DNA from: Pollenia angustigena
Lineage: Eukaryota > Arthropoda > Insecta > Diptera > Polleniidae
DNA length: 64,000 nucleotides
Reading direction: 5' to 3'
Assembly (NCBI GenBank): GCA_930367215.1
Contig: OV884058.1
Location: 201,394,208-201,458,207, forward strand
Part shown: piece by piece, positions 10,436 to 23,504 of the stretch
Numbering within the stretch: the stretch's first letter is position 1
Layout: each line of letters starts with the position of its first letter
The notes under the pieces: model-generated
Seen by the model: the letters and a program-made list of their open reading frames with translations, nothing else
The model's database searches: none
What the model was told of the DNA's origin: nothing
Program-made: the position numbers and the translations under genes

Positions 10436-11902
10436 GTACATTTTCTACCTTTTTGCTCTTAACACTCTAGTTAAGTGATAAGCTCTTCTTTAACTAATCC
10501 TGAGTTTCTTCTCTTTGTCCTGAGTCTATTTTCACATATCCCAGAACCAGTTCTATTCGAACAATTGATGCATGTTTCCTGCAAGTTTATGAGTTAATTA
10601 ATTTTTTCATGGCTAAACAAGATGAAAAATTTTAATGTTTAACCACCAAATGACTAAATAGGCCAAACTGTTTTTATTATAAATAAATTTCAAAACGTTT
10701 AATCATCAATTATATCAGATAGTCTTTAAAGAACAAAATAAATAAAAGTCTTAAGATGCAATCACTTAAGTGATTAGTTTAAGTTCATTAAAGCCCACAT
10801 GTCGTGCATTATATTGTACTTTACGGACCTGTTTTTTAATGATTAGTAGCGGAAAAACAAAAGACTTAAGAGGCAAACTGTAAAAAGCTTTACCTACATA
10901 CATAAATTTTTGCTTCTTTTTAGAATACTAATAAAGGCAAATATAATATAAAAAAAACCCAAACTGGCACAACACAATAATTATTAACGAAATCCATATA
11001 AAACAACATTTTATGGCGTAAGATATTTAGAGGAGGGTTTAAAAAAGCGTCCTTTTAATTGAGCATTCCATGTTGTGAAGAAATTAATATGTGGAAATTT
11101 TAATGTTTTTAAAGTACACAAAAATTTCATTTCATTAAATAAAAGTAATATATTTTATGAAAAATCAAATATATTTTTTGGGTAACATTTTAACCAAAAG
11201 AAAAAAAAATTGGAATTGGGTTTTATTTTCATTTATAAATAAATTTATTTAACATACGCCTTAAGGCATGCAACATTTTTTGAAAGTATAAAAATATCCC
11301 AAGAATGGGAGCTACAAATCAACTCTCCGATTGATCAAAAAAAAAAAAAAAAAAAAAAAATATTTATACTTACCCAACAGACCAAAACTTATCATAAGAG
11401 ATTTCCTACAACATGACAACAAATATGATTGCAAATGACTTATTCTCGCTGTGTTTTTGAGAATGCTGTCCCGTTATTTGACGCGTGCCTTAATTTTGAA
11501 TTAGTTAAAGTTTTCAGTCTTTGTGTTTGGTTCGAAGAGTGAAGTGTTTCAAATTGTTTTAAACACTGCACAATTGTAAAAAAAGGAATTTAATATTTTA
11601 TAAGTAAAAATGCTTTTGTAAATATGCCATATAAATTTAAACAGAATGCTCGTAAAGAATGTAATCAGTCTTATTAAAGTTTAGAAAATTATTTTTCTGT
11701 AAGCTTATTCTAATATTAGACTTCTTAGCTAACATTAATTATATACAAGTAATATTATCGCAAGGAATCAGTTTTCATTATTTAATAATTGTTTATAAGC
11801 GGTTTATAATAGTAATCACAACACTTTTCTAAGCTTAAGGCTTATGCTAGAAAGCTTGCTACAAGTTCTTTCTAAATCGTTTTGGTTTGTTGGGTAATAT
11901 AT
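10436..11902. other. AT-rich intergenic stretch
   Basis: About 1.5 kb without a recognisable gene or repeat boundary. A run of about 25 A lies at 11336-11360. It is not clearly the tail of a retroposon. Confidence 0.5.
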
Positions 11903-12656
11903 ACCAGAGAACAGCTTTATGCGATTGAAAAAAAATCGCATTTAATAAACAACAACAAATACACTCGCTGCGGTCATACAATCAAACTTGCGCAACCGCA
12001 AATATTCGCTGCTGGTTTGCAGTCATTCAAATATTGCACATTGTGCTTTGTTATTTATACAATCGTTAGCTTCGTTTTTAATAAAGATGTTTGTGTGTTC
12101 TTTGCGACAATGATTGTTTTGGTAAAGAAACAAAAATACAAACAAAAAAGCCAGAAATGAAGCAATTATTACTCATGTATTCATAGAGCATTAATTTAAA
12201 TGAAACTAAACGCACATATGTAGGTACATACATACAAACAATTTCCATAAAAACAGACTTTTTTTATCTTAAAAAGTACAGTAGTTCTGTATGTAGGTAC
12301 AATGTATTCTTGTTATTGTTGTTTTTATTGTTGTTAATTTTAACAAAGCATAAGAGTGGTTTATTGTTGTTATTGTTGTTAATGTTAACAAGCGTCTCAT
12401 CGAGTGGACAATGACTACTTGACTGCAAAAGTATAAGTATGTGTTCTTTTGAATTTACACAGTTGTGTTATATTTCGTGAGCAACAAAAATGCAAATAAA
12501 GCACTTTCAATAAAAAACGAATAAATGCAAAAATCAAATGTGTACGAAACGATGTAAAAATTACCAACGTTGAACTTTGTTTTGCAAGCAAAGAGTGAAT
12601 GTAAATTTTAGCGTATGAATAAATCAAGAAAAATTGTGATTTTGCAGTTCTCTGAT
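11903..12656. repeat. ACCAGAGAAC-ended element, copy 1
   Basis: Bounded by accagagaac (11903) and gttctctgat (12647-12656) in inverted orientation. The segment 12415-12650 matches 62540-62800 in the opposite orientation. The deduced peptide AKQSSTLVI is shared, but the frames are probably non-coding. No clear TSD. Confidence 0.5.
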
Positions 12657-12783
12657 ATATGTATACATGCAAGTTCAAAAAACTTGATACACTCACACTT
12701 TTTTACTTGACCATCACATTTTTCGTACTTGCAGCAGGGATGATATTTGATATTTTCGAAATTGTACTTTATAAAATTAAACC

Positions 12784-13541
12784 CACACAGAAAAAAATTA
12801 CGACAAGTCAATTGTCATATTGAATACCAAATTCGTCAATACAATTAATTTTTTAATTGAAAAGGCACCAACAACCGAATTTGTAAATATAAAAAATACT
12901 TTTGTTAACTCAAATTGTTGATATTCAACAAATATTTTTAACAACGAAATTGTTATATTGAATAAAATAATGGTTAACAATTATATACAAATTTTAATTA
13001 CGAGTTTGTCATATTAATAAAATATTTTGTTAAGAACTAGCTTATTGCCTTTTGAAGGAAAGAAATGCATTTAAATTATTTATTTGATTCATTTTTATTG
13101 AAATAAATATAGTATATTAAAAACTACATCACAAACACCATAAACAATAATTTTATCATACTTATTCAGACTGAGAACTGGATGCACAAACATCTGCACA
13201 AAAGGGAATCTTGACACAATTATCGACTAGTATTTGAAAACTTAAAGAAACGAAAGACCCATTAAAATCTCTTAATTATTCAAAAAAAAAAAAACTTTAC
13301 TTACCCCTATCTTTTCGCCTTTTATTTATTTAAGTCCAAAATGTTAAAAACTTTTTCATATTGATTTTTTTTTTTTTTTGACATAAAATAAATTTTATTG
13401 TATGTATTTATTTTTAAATTTGTTCAGAATTGTTAATATGACAATTTACAAACAAGTTAATTAATAAAATTGTTAAATATATTTGAAAAACTTTAAAAAA
13501 TTTTATTCATTACTTAATAACTGTTGTTTTTTTTCTGTGCA
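12784..13541. mobile_element. CAC-ended TIR element (CA-flanked)
   Basis: Element at 12786-13539, tips CACAGAAAAAAA and its inverse, flanked by the dinucleotide ca on both sides. The interior is rich in imperfect repeats of attgttatattgaa type. It resembles copies E1 and E2 at the tips only. No coding frame. Confidence 0.6.
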
Positions 13542-13666
13542 AATTATTTTTTACTGATTAGAATAATAAAAATATGTTAGGATGTTTTTTAAACTGCATG
13601 AGAACTAACGATTGCGATAACTATGCTTTGACATTTGAGAATGTAAAACTGTGCTGACATGTTAAC

Positions 13667-13815
13667 TAAGTCTGGGTTTACACTATGAAAGTTTTCTTTC
13701 AGAAATTCTGAGTTTATAGGTGAGAGAGGAGAAAAGAAAAGCATGTTCTCTTTCCCTCTCACCAATAAACTCAGACCTTCTGAAAGAAAACTTTCATAGT
13801 GTGATCCCAGACTAA
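13667..13815. mobile_element. 143-bp foldback MITE (TAA-flanked)
   Basis: Element at 13670-13812, GTCTGGG ... CCCAGAC, flanked by TAA. About 60-bp arms pair (cactatgaaagttttctttc against gaaagaaaactttcatagtg). It would form a long hairpin if transcribed. Confidence 0.8.
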
Positions 13816-14059
13816 GCATACCTTACTTCAAAGTCATCATGAATCGTTGAATTATAAATTGTGGAAATTTTTTTTAAAAGAAATAAAAGCCTATTTCACA
13901 TGTGCGAAAGAGTTTTTTTTCTGAACAATTACACTTAAAACAAATTCTAAAAACTTTGTTTTTGTTTTAAATGTAGTTGTACGAAAGAAAGAATTTTTTC
14001 GCATATCGGAAATATGCAATAAATCTGTTAGCGAAGTTACGAATCACTATAACATTAAT

Positions 14060-14370
14060 AAAAATTTACTGTTTGTTGCGGTTTACACGCTGTCGGGGCC
14101 ATCGATCCTTAGTTCTTTCGAAATGAACAAGGAGCTGCCGTTAGCAATCGATTTATTGTAAAGTCAATTTGATGACAACTTACTTTCCAGAAGTGGTCCT
14201 GTTTACTGGCCCACTCGATCGAGCAATTTAACGCATCCGGATTACTTAATATGGGACTATGTTAAGTCATTGGTTTATGCCGACAGACAAGTAACTCTGG
14301 AAGTATTGGAAGCCAATATTAAAGTCACCATTGGCGCCATACAGCCAGATTTATTGGAAAAAGTACTGTA
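14060..14370 (+). pseudogene. Mariner-type (DDE) transposase relic
   Basis: A decayed C-terminal transposase piece. Readable peptide segments include FDDNLLSRSGPVYWPTRSSN, LTHPDYLIWDYVKSLVYAD and IGAIQPDLLEKV. They match the pattern PPRSxDLTPxDxFLWGxxKxxVY followed by an I(Q/E)P(D/E)LLE helix, which is common in arthropod Tc1/mariner-group transposases. There are stops upstream (near 14158) and the N-terminal two thirds are missing. No TIRs were found around it. A second relic of this type lies at 35290-35600. Confidence 0.65.
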
Positions 14371-15794
14371 CTTTATAGTCAGTACCATTTTTAGTTACAT
14401 TAGCGATAAAGTCGATTTTACCTTTATTGTCTTTAACAGAACTAAAGGCCTAATCATAATGTGCTTAAGTTGGATTAAGCAAATGTGCGAATACATGTAA
14501 ATTATATGAAGCAAATATTGAACTTACGGAAACTTTTTGTTAAGTTTTATGAAACTGTCATTTGCTTAAGCAAAGTGTGAAGCTGGTCGCATAATCCATA
14601 CGGAATCGAATGTTTTTTGATTTTATTATTCAGGTATGTGATGAAAATCGATCGAATTCAAAAGGAACGTTTTTAAAAGGTGTGATGAATTTCGAGGTAT
14701 TTTAAAATCCATTTCTGAATTACAGAATACACTTCAGTTAACGTATATAATGTAAAATGTTAAAGAATAAAGACTGAAAATAAAAGGAATATCTATTTAA
14801 AATCCATTTTAAACGATAATGAAAACGATATTTTCGGTTTCAAATCGTTTCGTTTTTAAAATCGATTTCCATCACATATCTGATTGTTTTTTGCTTTTTG
14901 GTTGGGTCTTAAGAATTAAATCTTTTAAATTTTGTTATCAACCCTCCACTCGAAAATTAGCTTTTGTCTTTGGTATATGTATTTGGTACATTATTTTTAT
15001 TTAATCTGTTTTTGTTGCTAACCCATAAGCCTGCAGTCATTGTAATAAATATAAATTTTTTATTTTCTTTATTTACATAAATTAATTATATTGAGTTCGG
15101 GTACATGCCCTATAGTGGCATGTATGTGAATACGGCTTATAGTCTCATTAGGGATATAGTCGACAATTGGCTGCAACTAAAGGATGTGACTATAAGCGAA
15201 AAGTACTGTAGTCACAAATTGGATTGATAGAATGGTTCATGTATCTCGTGGCCGCGGCGCGAATATGCCTCAAATCATATTTAAAAAATAAATGGCATGA
15301 TATTATCTACCAGATTAAAATAAAAAATTTCATTCCAGTAATATATCTGTCATGCAGCTAAAAAAAACACCTTTTACATTAAAATTCACTTGTACTCTAC
15401 CTTTATACATATTTGAAATATATCTTTGGCTATTAACAAAAAGAAAAATTAAGAAAATATGTATTAAGGAGTTTAGACAAAAACTTTTTAGCTTGTTTTT
15501 TATTAGTTCATAGTGGAACAGGGTAAAAATGAGTAAATTTTTACGCTTTGTTTTTTTTTTATTATATTTTGGTATGAAAACATTAATTTTTCAATTATTC
15601 AACCCTATACCAAAATTCTTAAATTTTAAAGAGTTTTTTTAATTTGTACTAAACATGGCATTGGAGTACTTCAGTACTTTTGCAATGCTAATACTACTGA
15701 TTGTACTAACTTTATCATCCCTGATTTGCCAGACAACTTGCAAGAAATTTCTGAGGACAGTAATTTTTTGACACTTTCAGCAATTTAGGTTCTG
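14371..15794. other. AT-rich intergenic stretch
   Basis: No gene or clear repeat. A short GC-richer patch lies at 15240-15270, without a recognisable motif. Confidence 0.5.
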
Positions 15795-15949
15795 TGGGAA
15801 ACGGTAGCAAAGTTTTATGGTGAATTAAAATTGTCAAAAATTTCTGCGCTAATGTCAAAATGTATACTAGCCCCCAGGGCTAGTGAAATTTTATTCACCT
15901 CAATAGTGTCAAAAATTTACTTCCATGAGTACTTTGCTACCGTTGCACA
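15795..15949. repeat. Small inverted-repeat element
   Basis: Bounded by aacggtagcaaag (15799) and ctttgctaccgtt (15932-15944). An inner hairpin, ctagcccccagggctag, is at about 15870. It is probably a MITE; no clear TSD. Confidence 0.5.
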
Positions 15950-17084
15950 CACACCCTTAATGTCAAAAACATAAACAGTGCTACCATATCTACTTGATTG
16001 CGGAAATTATAATTATAGATTTATATATTTAAAAATATTTCTTTATTTTTTTTGTCATAAATACAAAAAGTAGGCAGTTGATTTCCTTTTTAAACATCAA
16101 TCTAATTTTAAAAAGTAAAAACAATTTTAATGCCAACTGTTTATTTAGAAAAGAAGCTCTGTTTCGCACTTGGTAACTCTGATTTATAAGGAACTTCCAC
16201 TTGACTGTGTAAACTTTCATGCAACTTGTATAACATTCGACTATATCGTCGACATTTTAACTTAACTAATTAACTTAACTTAATTAAATTAGTACGTATA
16301 GTCTACTTGCAAGTAACGACTTGCATGTGCAAAGGCAGGTTAAGGGGGCTTAGACGGCATGCACAATTTTTGTGTAGAAGAGAGCGGTTTGTATCGTATT
16401 GATTTGAAAATTTTCATTTTGTGCCAAAATTGTTTTGAAAACGGGCCAAATTAATTAAAATTTAACTTTAAAAAATTTTTAAAACAATAAAAATCAATTT
16501 TTAATTTTTATAAAAAGTATTTATTTATATTTCATTAACTCAATCATTATATCAATTATTACTACATACTTATTTTACTTTTACTTACCTTTACTTTGAT
16601 TTAGAACGGGCGTATCTTACTAAAATATAAATTTTTTTAAGTTTGAGACATAAAACTTTATTAAAAATATAAAAAAGATTGCGCATATTTTTTTATTTTA
16701 TTTAGTTTACGATAAATTAAGTTTTTAATCAAGTTAACAATTATCAGGGAAACCGTAAATATGCAAGTATAAGTTTTCGTTGTGTGACTATAAATAATAT
16801 ATTTAAACGCTTAAGAGCTTTTTATGAATTAGATCAGGGATGCATCTTTATGTATATGTGTCAGTTTCACTTAAAAGGGACCTATGGATGAAAAAATCGA
16901 TTTTGACTTTTTTGGTGATTCTTAAAAAAGACAATACGCTCTTTCTAATGCAGTAAACCGCAGTTTTCTATCTGCATTACTTTTGTTATAAGTAATCTTT
17001 AAAATACACCATTGATATGAAAAGAAAAGTACCCGATGTAATAAAATTTTTTGTAATTGATCGATCTAATTACCTTGAAACTGA
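15950..17084. other. AT-rich intergenic stretch
   Basis: No gene or defined repeat is visible. Confidence 0.5.
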
Positions 17085-17490
17085 ACTGGGGGTTTTCGGG
17101 ACCGACGATTACGAATCTAGTATTAGATTGTAAAACTTCAAAATGCAATATGGCGGACTACAGAATAATTCACAGCGTTAAGCAGAGCCTTAAACTTCGA
17201 CATTTTGAATTTGAAAACTCTGACTTTAGATTCATAACCAGCTATCTCGAAAAACCCTGAGTGATGAGTTTCAAACAAATTCAATAATATTACAAAAAAA
17301 TAGTCCACCATATTGGATACGCCATTTTGAATTATCAAACTCTAGTATCAGATTCGCAATCAGTGACCCAGATAGCCATTTAGTGACGAACCGCAAGCAA
17401 ATCTAATAATTTTATAAAAAATAATCCGTCATATTGGATCTGCCATTTTAAATTTTCAAAATCGAATACCAGATTCGTAATAAGCGACCA
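17085..17490. repeat. Diverged tandem repeat, about 120-bp unit
   Basis: Three imperfect units, each with an attttgaattttcaaa-like block, then cagattcgtaatcagcgacc-like text, then aataattttataaaaaatag-like text and catattggat. Starts are near 17199, 17319 and 17441, with a weaker one before. Non-coding. Confidence 0.55.
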
Positions 17491-17714
17491 CCAAAACCCC
17501 CTTATAACGGGAAGTTTAAAAGCGTTCAGGCGTTTCAAAATAAAGTTGTTAACTTGAAAATCGTTTTTCTCCAAAACTAATTTTTTGCCCTATTTACTAA
17601 AATTGACACATATTTTGGAAAACGGCTGTTTTTATGTTACTTTGTTCTGCGTTTTTACTTATCGTGTAAAAGTTAAAAAATCTATCGTAAGATTTTTATT
17701 CTCTTTTTTTAAAT

Positions 17715-17860
17715 ACGGATAGAAGGAATAGAACTACTACAAAAAAGCTTTATAAAATACATAACTGAAATTTTGCTCATAGAATAAATTCGAAAAATGA
17801 AAAATGTTGAATATAATATAAAGTAACCTTCGGAAGGAAATAATTCCCAGTTTCTATTTT
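17715..17860. repeat. Short dispersed palindromic repeat, copy 2
   Basis: Shares ggaatagaactactacaaaa, ctcatagaataaattcga and cttcggaaggaaataattcc with the copies at 4556-4775 and 30400-30620. Confidence 0.6.
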
Positions 17861-18300
17861 CTCTTTTATTTAACGTACGTAAATCATTATAGTCTAAACA
17901 CAATAGCGGAATTCAGTGTTTGCTGTAAATGGTCTTCGCCAAGGGCAAATGCAAAAAATCGTATATTTTTATGAAATCTAACGAGAACTCTGTGCATTTT
18001 GCTGTTACATTTAACAAAAGAACTACGATACTTTGCATTTGTTCTTTCGCAAGCCCATTTGCAGCCTACACTTAACTATAAGCTTCATTACCAAGAGCCA
18101 AATCAATAAATGATTAATTTAGAGTATAAAAAATAGAACAAACAACTTTTAGAAAAATATTAGCTCAAAAAAGTGCTCAAAAAAACTAAATTAAAAGTCT
18201 TATTGACAAGATTGCTACTTTAGAGGCGAGAGACGAGGGGAAAAGAAACGAGTACACAGATGCATGTACTGTCTTTACGTTTTGCTTTCTTATTCGTTGT
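17861..18300. other. AT-rich intergenic stretch
   Basis: Nothing recognised. Confidence 0.45.
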
Positions 18301-18301
18301 T

Positions 18302-18880
18302 ATACCCACACCACAATAGTGGATAGGGTATTATGCATTTGTTCTGATTTGTGTAACGCCTTAAAATATTGGTCCTAGACCCATCTTAAAGTATACCGAT
18401 CGACTCAGAATCACTTTCTGGGTCGAACTAACGATTTCCGTCCGGCTGGCTGGCTGGCTGGCTGGCTGGCAGGCTGGCTGGCTGTCCATGTAACCTTGTG
18501 CGCAAAGTTAAGTTCTTAATTTTGGAGATAATTTAATAAAATTTGGGGCATAGGTTCTTATTGGGGCAAATCGTAGGACCACGAAGGAAGATAGGGGGAA
18601 ATTTCTTCCTCTCAGAAACTATCAAACCGATTTTGATGAAATTTAAAACATAGATAGAACCATATCTATATGGATACATAAGCTATACAGTTTTTCAAAA
18701 ATAGGACCACAAGGGGAGGTAGGGGAACATTTCTGCCTCTCACAAACTTTCATACCGATTTTAATGAAGTTTATAAACATAGAGAAATCCATATTTATAT
18801 GGACATATAAGCATGATTTGTTTTTTAATACTGTGGTGTAGGGTATCATATGGTCGGGCTTGACCGACTATACCTTCTTA
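18302..18880. mobile_element. Dispersed TACCC..GGGTA repeat, copy 1
   Basis: Starts tacccacaccacaatagtgg with a hairpin into gggta, and ends ctgtggtgtagggtatcata then a cgggcttgaccgactatac-like tail. Layout (cccaccaccac hairpin, tctgggtc, CTGG/GTCC microsatellite, ggtgtagggta end) matches the element at 52227-53313. An inverted end piece is at 22355-22402. This kind of repeat is frequent in flies; its class is unresolved. Confidence 0.5.
18440..18484. repeat. GGCT tetranucleotide microsatellite
   Basis: About ten copies of ggct with one interruption (ggca), inside the 18.3-18.9 kb element. Confidence 0.9.
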
Positions 18881-18889
18881 TTTGTTTAA

Positions 18890-21330
18890 TTTTGTTTTTG
18901 TTGTCAATATCAAATAAAACAAAATATAAAACTTGCCGTCAACATGACGATTCATTTGAACGCCAATTCATGTTCAAAGAAGAAAAAGAAATAATCTTGT
19001 CAATAAGACATGAGCTGCATGAACTCAGACTTTCAGAGTGTCTTTGCAACAGTTGCGGACGTAGCAGAAAAAACTTTTTATGAGAAGCAGAGTTTGTAAA
19101 TTTTATTTATACAATTAGAAGCAGAAGCTATAAAATAATCTAAAAATAAAAGCATTTAACAAAGAGAAACAGCAGAAGAAGTAGCTAAAGATGCAGCAGT
19201 AAAGTAGCATGTGAATGCTACAAGTAGCATAAAATCAAGAAACATACGACAAAAACAATAAATCATCTTATGAAAAAATTTAAATAACAAAAAACGATTT
19301 TTTTCCCGTCGCAATTGCATTAGAAAATGCGATTATTATACGAACAACTGCTACGGAAGACACTTTTTTACATCTAAAAGCTAAATTCAACAAACACCAA
19401 AATTCTTTTTTATGTTGAATCAGCACTGAGGATGAAATTGCTTTTCGATAACATTTTTGCTACATCAAAAACTACTTTAATTGCTTCCTAAGCTACTGCT
19501 TAAAAATAAAATTGTCGAAGTAGAAAAAAAACTTCAAACGAAGAAAGAAAGAAATATCCAATTATATGGTTTTAAATGTAATGCTCTTTTGGTAGTTTAT
19601 ATTTTATCATTGCTTGTTAATAGGAAAGATGTCGAACATATATGGAACTCTGTTAAAACAACTTTGAAATCGATAGCAGATAATACCCTGGGAAACAACA
19701 AAAGACCTCAAAGAAAAGAATGACAAAGGAAATACTGAAGCTAATGGAAAAACGCCGCAAACATAAAAATTCAAGTTATGAGTAATATTACGAATTAATT
19801 AGAGAGATTCAGACAGCAGTGCGTACCGCACAGAACCAAAACTTAAATTAACAATGCCAGGAGATCGAACGATTACAAGACCTACATGAGGACTTTAAGC
19901 TCCATAAATGAAGCTGACAGCATATACCGCAAGTCAACTACAACGAACTTGTTTTCGATATTGTAGGCAAAGAAGATTATTTGGAATGAATATATTTGAC
20001 AATTGTTTACCGATAACAGCCCATCAAATTATAAAACAATTTGACAACAACCAATTACAGTAACTCCGATCACTAAAACAGAGGTAATGTCTGCAATAAC
20101 GTTTCTAAGGGACAAGAAAGCCTGTGGCCCTGATGAGATACCATCTGAAATACTAAAATTGATAGACGCAACACTCAACTTCTAACCAGCTCTGTTCAAC
20201 TTTATTTATAACATGGCTCGATACCCACAAGATTGGCTAAGATCTACTTTTATAACCATCCCAAGAAAAGTCACGCAAAACATTGCAATGATTATAGGCT
20301 TATCAGTCTAACGAGCCAGGCACTTAAAATATTTCTTAGAATAATTCACTCCAGACTTTATGAAAATTGCAATAAAATAATGAGAGCTTCTCAGTTTGGT
20401 TTTAAAGCAGGCATGAGCACTCGCGAATCACTTTTTTCTATACAAATATTGATTCAGAAATGCATAAATGTTAAAAAAGATGTTTTCTTATTGATTTTGA
20501 AAAAGCCTTCGACACAGTGCAGCATCATAAACTGATGGAAATGCTTTTGTGTATAGGTCTAGACGACATCGAAATTCGTTGTATAAGAAGTCTTATGATT
20601 GCCAGAGGCTTCCAACAAGGCTGTATATTTTCCCCTCTATTATTTGACATCTTCTCCGAAAGAATCTTCCAAGAACCCATCAACAACGTCCGAAACGGTT
20701 TATAGATCAACGGTATATTTGTCAACAACATTAGATGTGCTGATGACACCACACTGGCTGATAATATGAATGGACTTCACGAACTAGTAAATAAACTGAC
20801 GTTATACAGTGAAACATACGGCTAAAAGATTAATACATATACGTAAAACAAAATATTTGGATGTGAGCAGAAAAAAAGAAACTCCTACATTGATAGACAA
20901 CATGTGTAGCTTAAAATATCTCGGAGTTACAATCAATGACTCAATCAATGGGATTTATCAAGACCTATGTGTGGCCAGTTCTACTAACTATGTATATGCA
21001 GTGGAGGTATGGACTATAAAAGCATTAGATATAAAGAGAGCAGAGGCCTTTGGATCATCGCAGAATACCATGGACTCACTTTATATAGAAGAAAAACGCA
21101 CCACGGTAGAGAGCTCCTAGTCACTATAAAGAAAAGAAAGACAGCATATATGGGCCATATTATGAGAAACCCAAAATATAAACTTCTTCAAATCATTTCG
21201 CGAGCAAAAATTGATGGAAGGCCTACAAGAGACAGAAAGAAAACTGCATGGCTTAAGGCTAGATTACACTATCTCACAAGTCTAACGTATTCCATAATAC
21301 TTTTTGAAATAGAAATCTTATAGGTTTTTT
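18890..21330 (+). mobile_element. LINE relic with reverse transcriptase
   Basis: A decayed non-LTR retrotransposon. A charged segment with EVEKKLQTKKERNIQLYGF near 19510 resembles an ORF1 or linker. WNSVKTTLKSIADNTLG near 19650 and the MEKRRKHKNSSYEYYELIR-like run near 19745 are typical of the region between endonuclease and RT. RT motifs follow: KKACGPDEIPSEILK (20120), DYRLISLTSQALKIFLRII (20290), SQFGFKAGMSTRESL (20390), FEKAFDTVQHHKL spread over two frames (20495), GFQQGCIFSPLLF (20610) and a degraded catalytic site RCADDTTLADN (20730). The tail KKRKTAYMGHIMRNPKYKLL (21130) is a known C-terminal motif. There are many frameshifts and stops. Clade unresolved. Confidence 0.8.
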
Positions 21331-22354
21331 TTTATTAGAGCTAACACATCAAAACATGTAATTACAAATTTCCATCTCAATGTACGGCCTACTTTGACTG
21401 TAGAAGTGCCGGAAAGTCTAACATATTGCTAGAAACACAACTGGGACGAACGACGAATTATTCACAACGAATATTCGTCGCCAGAAATAGAACACATTGG
21501 TGTATATGAAAGTACACACAATCATTGCGTAAACCGAAATTCGTCGTGCTTAACGAACGCTGCAATAGGTTTATTTATACATATTTCTTACGCAGACGAA
21601 CACGAATAAATTGGAACAGGGACAGCTAACCGCAGCATGATAGTAAAGTCTAATATTTATTTAGAATCGTGAAAGCTGTAAAGAATACCAGGGAAAAATC
21701 GCTTCTATTCCGAACTTGACTTAAATTCGCGAAAAGTCGCAAACTTTAAACCAAACACTAACATTTATTTGAAATCGCCAAATGGGTGAAAAAAACGAAA
21801 TTTCGAAAAATAAAAAAAAAGTGGCGAATATTCGCGGAAATTTTTAATATTTCTAACACGTCATAAAATTGATCAAAAGTCCCTAAAGCTATAAAGAATG
21901 GCTAAAATTCGGAAAAATGCTAAATTAGCAGAAATTCGCAAAAATTTGCTAACAGCGGCATGATAGCAAAGTCTACTATTTATAATAAATCGTTAAAGCT
22001 GTAAAGAATCAGAAAACTTACAGGAACAAATCGCTTTTATTGCGAACATGGTTGAAATTTGGGAAAAAATTGCTAGTTAAAAAAGATGAAAATAATTAAA
22101 GAAGTTAAGAATAATAATTGTTTATACAATCTAGCGTCCATAGTATTGATTTTTATAAATTAAAAAAAAAAATTAAGTCACTTTAAAACCTGGAATTCAC
22201 GCACTTATTGTGTCTCACACTGTTGGGATTTGACAATTCTTAAATTGTACCGTCTCAATTGCAAAATTGTACCAAATTAACATAAATTGTACCAAATGTT
22301 GGCTATAAAATAAATAATAAAATTTATGACACCTTTTTATTCAATAAAACAGTT

Positions 22355-22402
22355 AAGAAAGTATAGTCGATTAAGCTCGGCCATTTGATACCCTACACCA
22401 CA
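22355..22402 (-). repeat. End fragment of the TACCC..GGGTA repeat
   Basis: Inverted copy of the right end seen at 18835-18880 (cctacaccacag, then a gtcgattaagctcggcc-like stretch). It lies inside the 8-bp-TSD transposon. Confidence 0.5.
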
Positions 22403-23504
22403 GTTAATAAGGAAAAAATTTCTAGAGTATGCTCTACTTCAGACCCATGGGCAATCGTGGACCTGCCAGAGCAAATAATTAAAGATTCATGTGAAAGTTC
22501 TTTGTGGGGAATATTATTTAGATCTTCATTTATATTCGATTTGGTTGGCCTTAAGTGATTTTAGGAAGGGAGATTACATCGGAGCTATGGTTAATTTGGC
22601 CAACCAGCACAATATTCTTTCATTACCTAGTAATCGTAGAAGTTATTGTCGCCAATTTTTATGTCAATTTCAACATTTATAAGGAAGTTAGGTATAAAAG
22701 CTTTCAAATGTGGACCAATTCTAATAAAATTGAGTAAGATGATTTGAATTGCAATAAGTTTGTTCAAAATTTAATCTTAATACAAACATAATAAGATTGT
22801 TTATAGGCACAAACACTATTCCGGACGGAAGTTTGTTTGAATACCATGTGAAATAATGGACCGATTCTCAACATTTTCAGTAGACTTATCGCTTCTGAAT
22901 TGAAACCTATTTACAAAATTTTATCAAATGACCTTTAAAATTGCGACCTTATAAAAGCTTATAGGGTAAAGTATTTTTTGATTTTTTTTAAGAATTTTCG
23001 GATTAGGTTTAGAGGTCGCGCAAAAAGAGTTTTCATAAAAAACGGAGTTTTCGGCCTTTTTTGAACTTTACTCAAAACTTGGTGAATACCACGAGTTTCT
23101 TCACTCCTGAGGGAACAGTTTTAAAGAAAATAATCCAAGCTTTATTCCTTTGGGAAAAAATTATACGTTTTGGTGATGAGTTTACTCATTTAGATACCCT
23201 TAATTAAAATTTTTCGTAATTTTTTCAAAAATTTTGTAATAACGCTTTACAACGTTTTAAGTGTAAATAAAAACGAAAAAATCTAATGATGCAGTTTGAA
23301 AGAGAAATTAATTCTTATTAGTTTGAATTAATAATTTTTAAATTTGTTCGTACCGTTCCTGAGTTATACCAGTTTTTATCTTAATACCCAATGTATGTTA
23401 TTATAAGCTGTTTGCCAGTTCACCAATCTTACCCAATCAAAAAAAAAAAAAAATTCTTTTGCTCTGTGAAAAATCATTTATTGAGGTTCTTGCGATGTAG
23501 TTAT

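Noticed and set aside
12415..12696. Conserved small protein shared with 62472-62741
   Set aside because: Both lie in the same ACCAGAGAAC repeat; similarity reflects repeat homology at DNA level, not a gene.
18643..19083. Small host genes at 18.6-19.1 kb
   Set aside because: They fall within a dispersed repeat and a decayed LINE, with no splice or start context.
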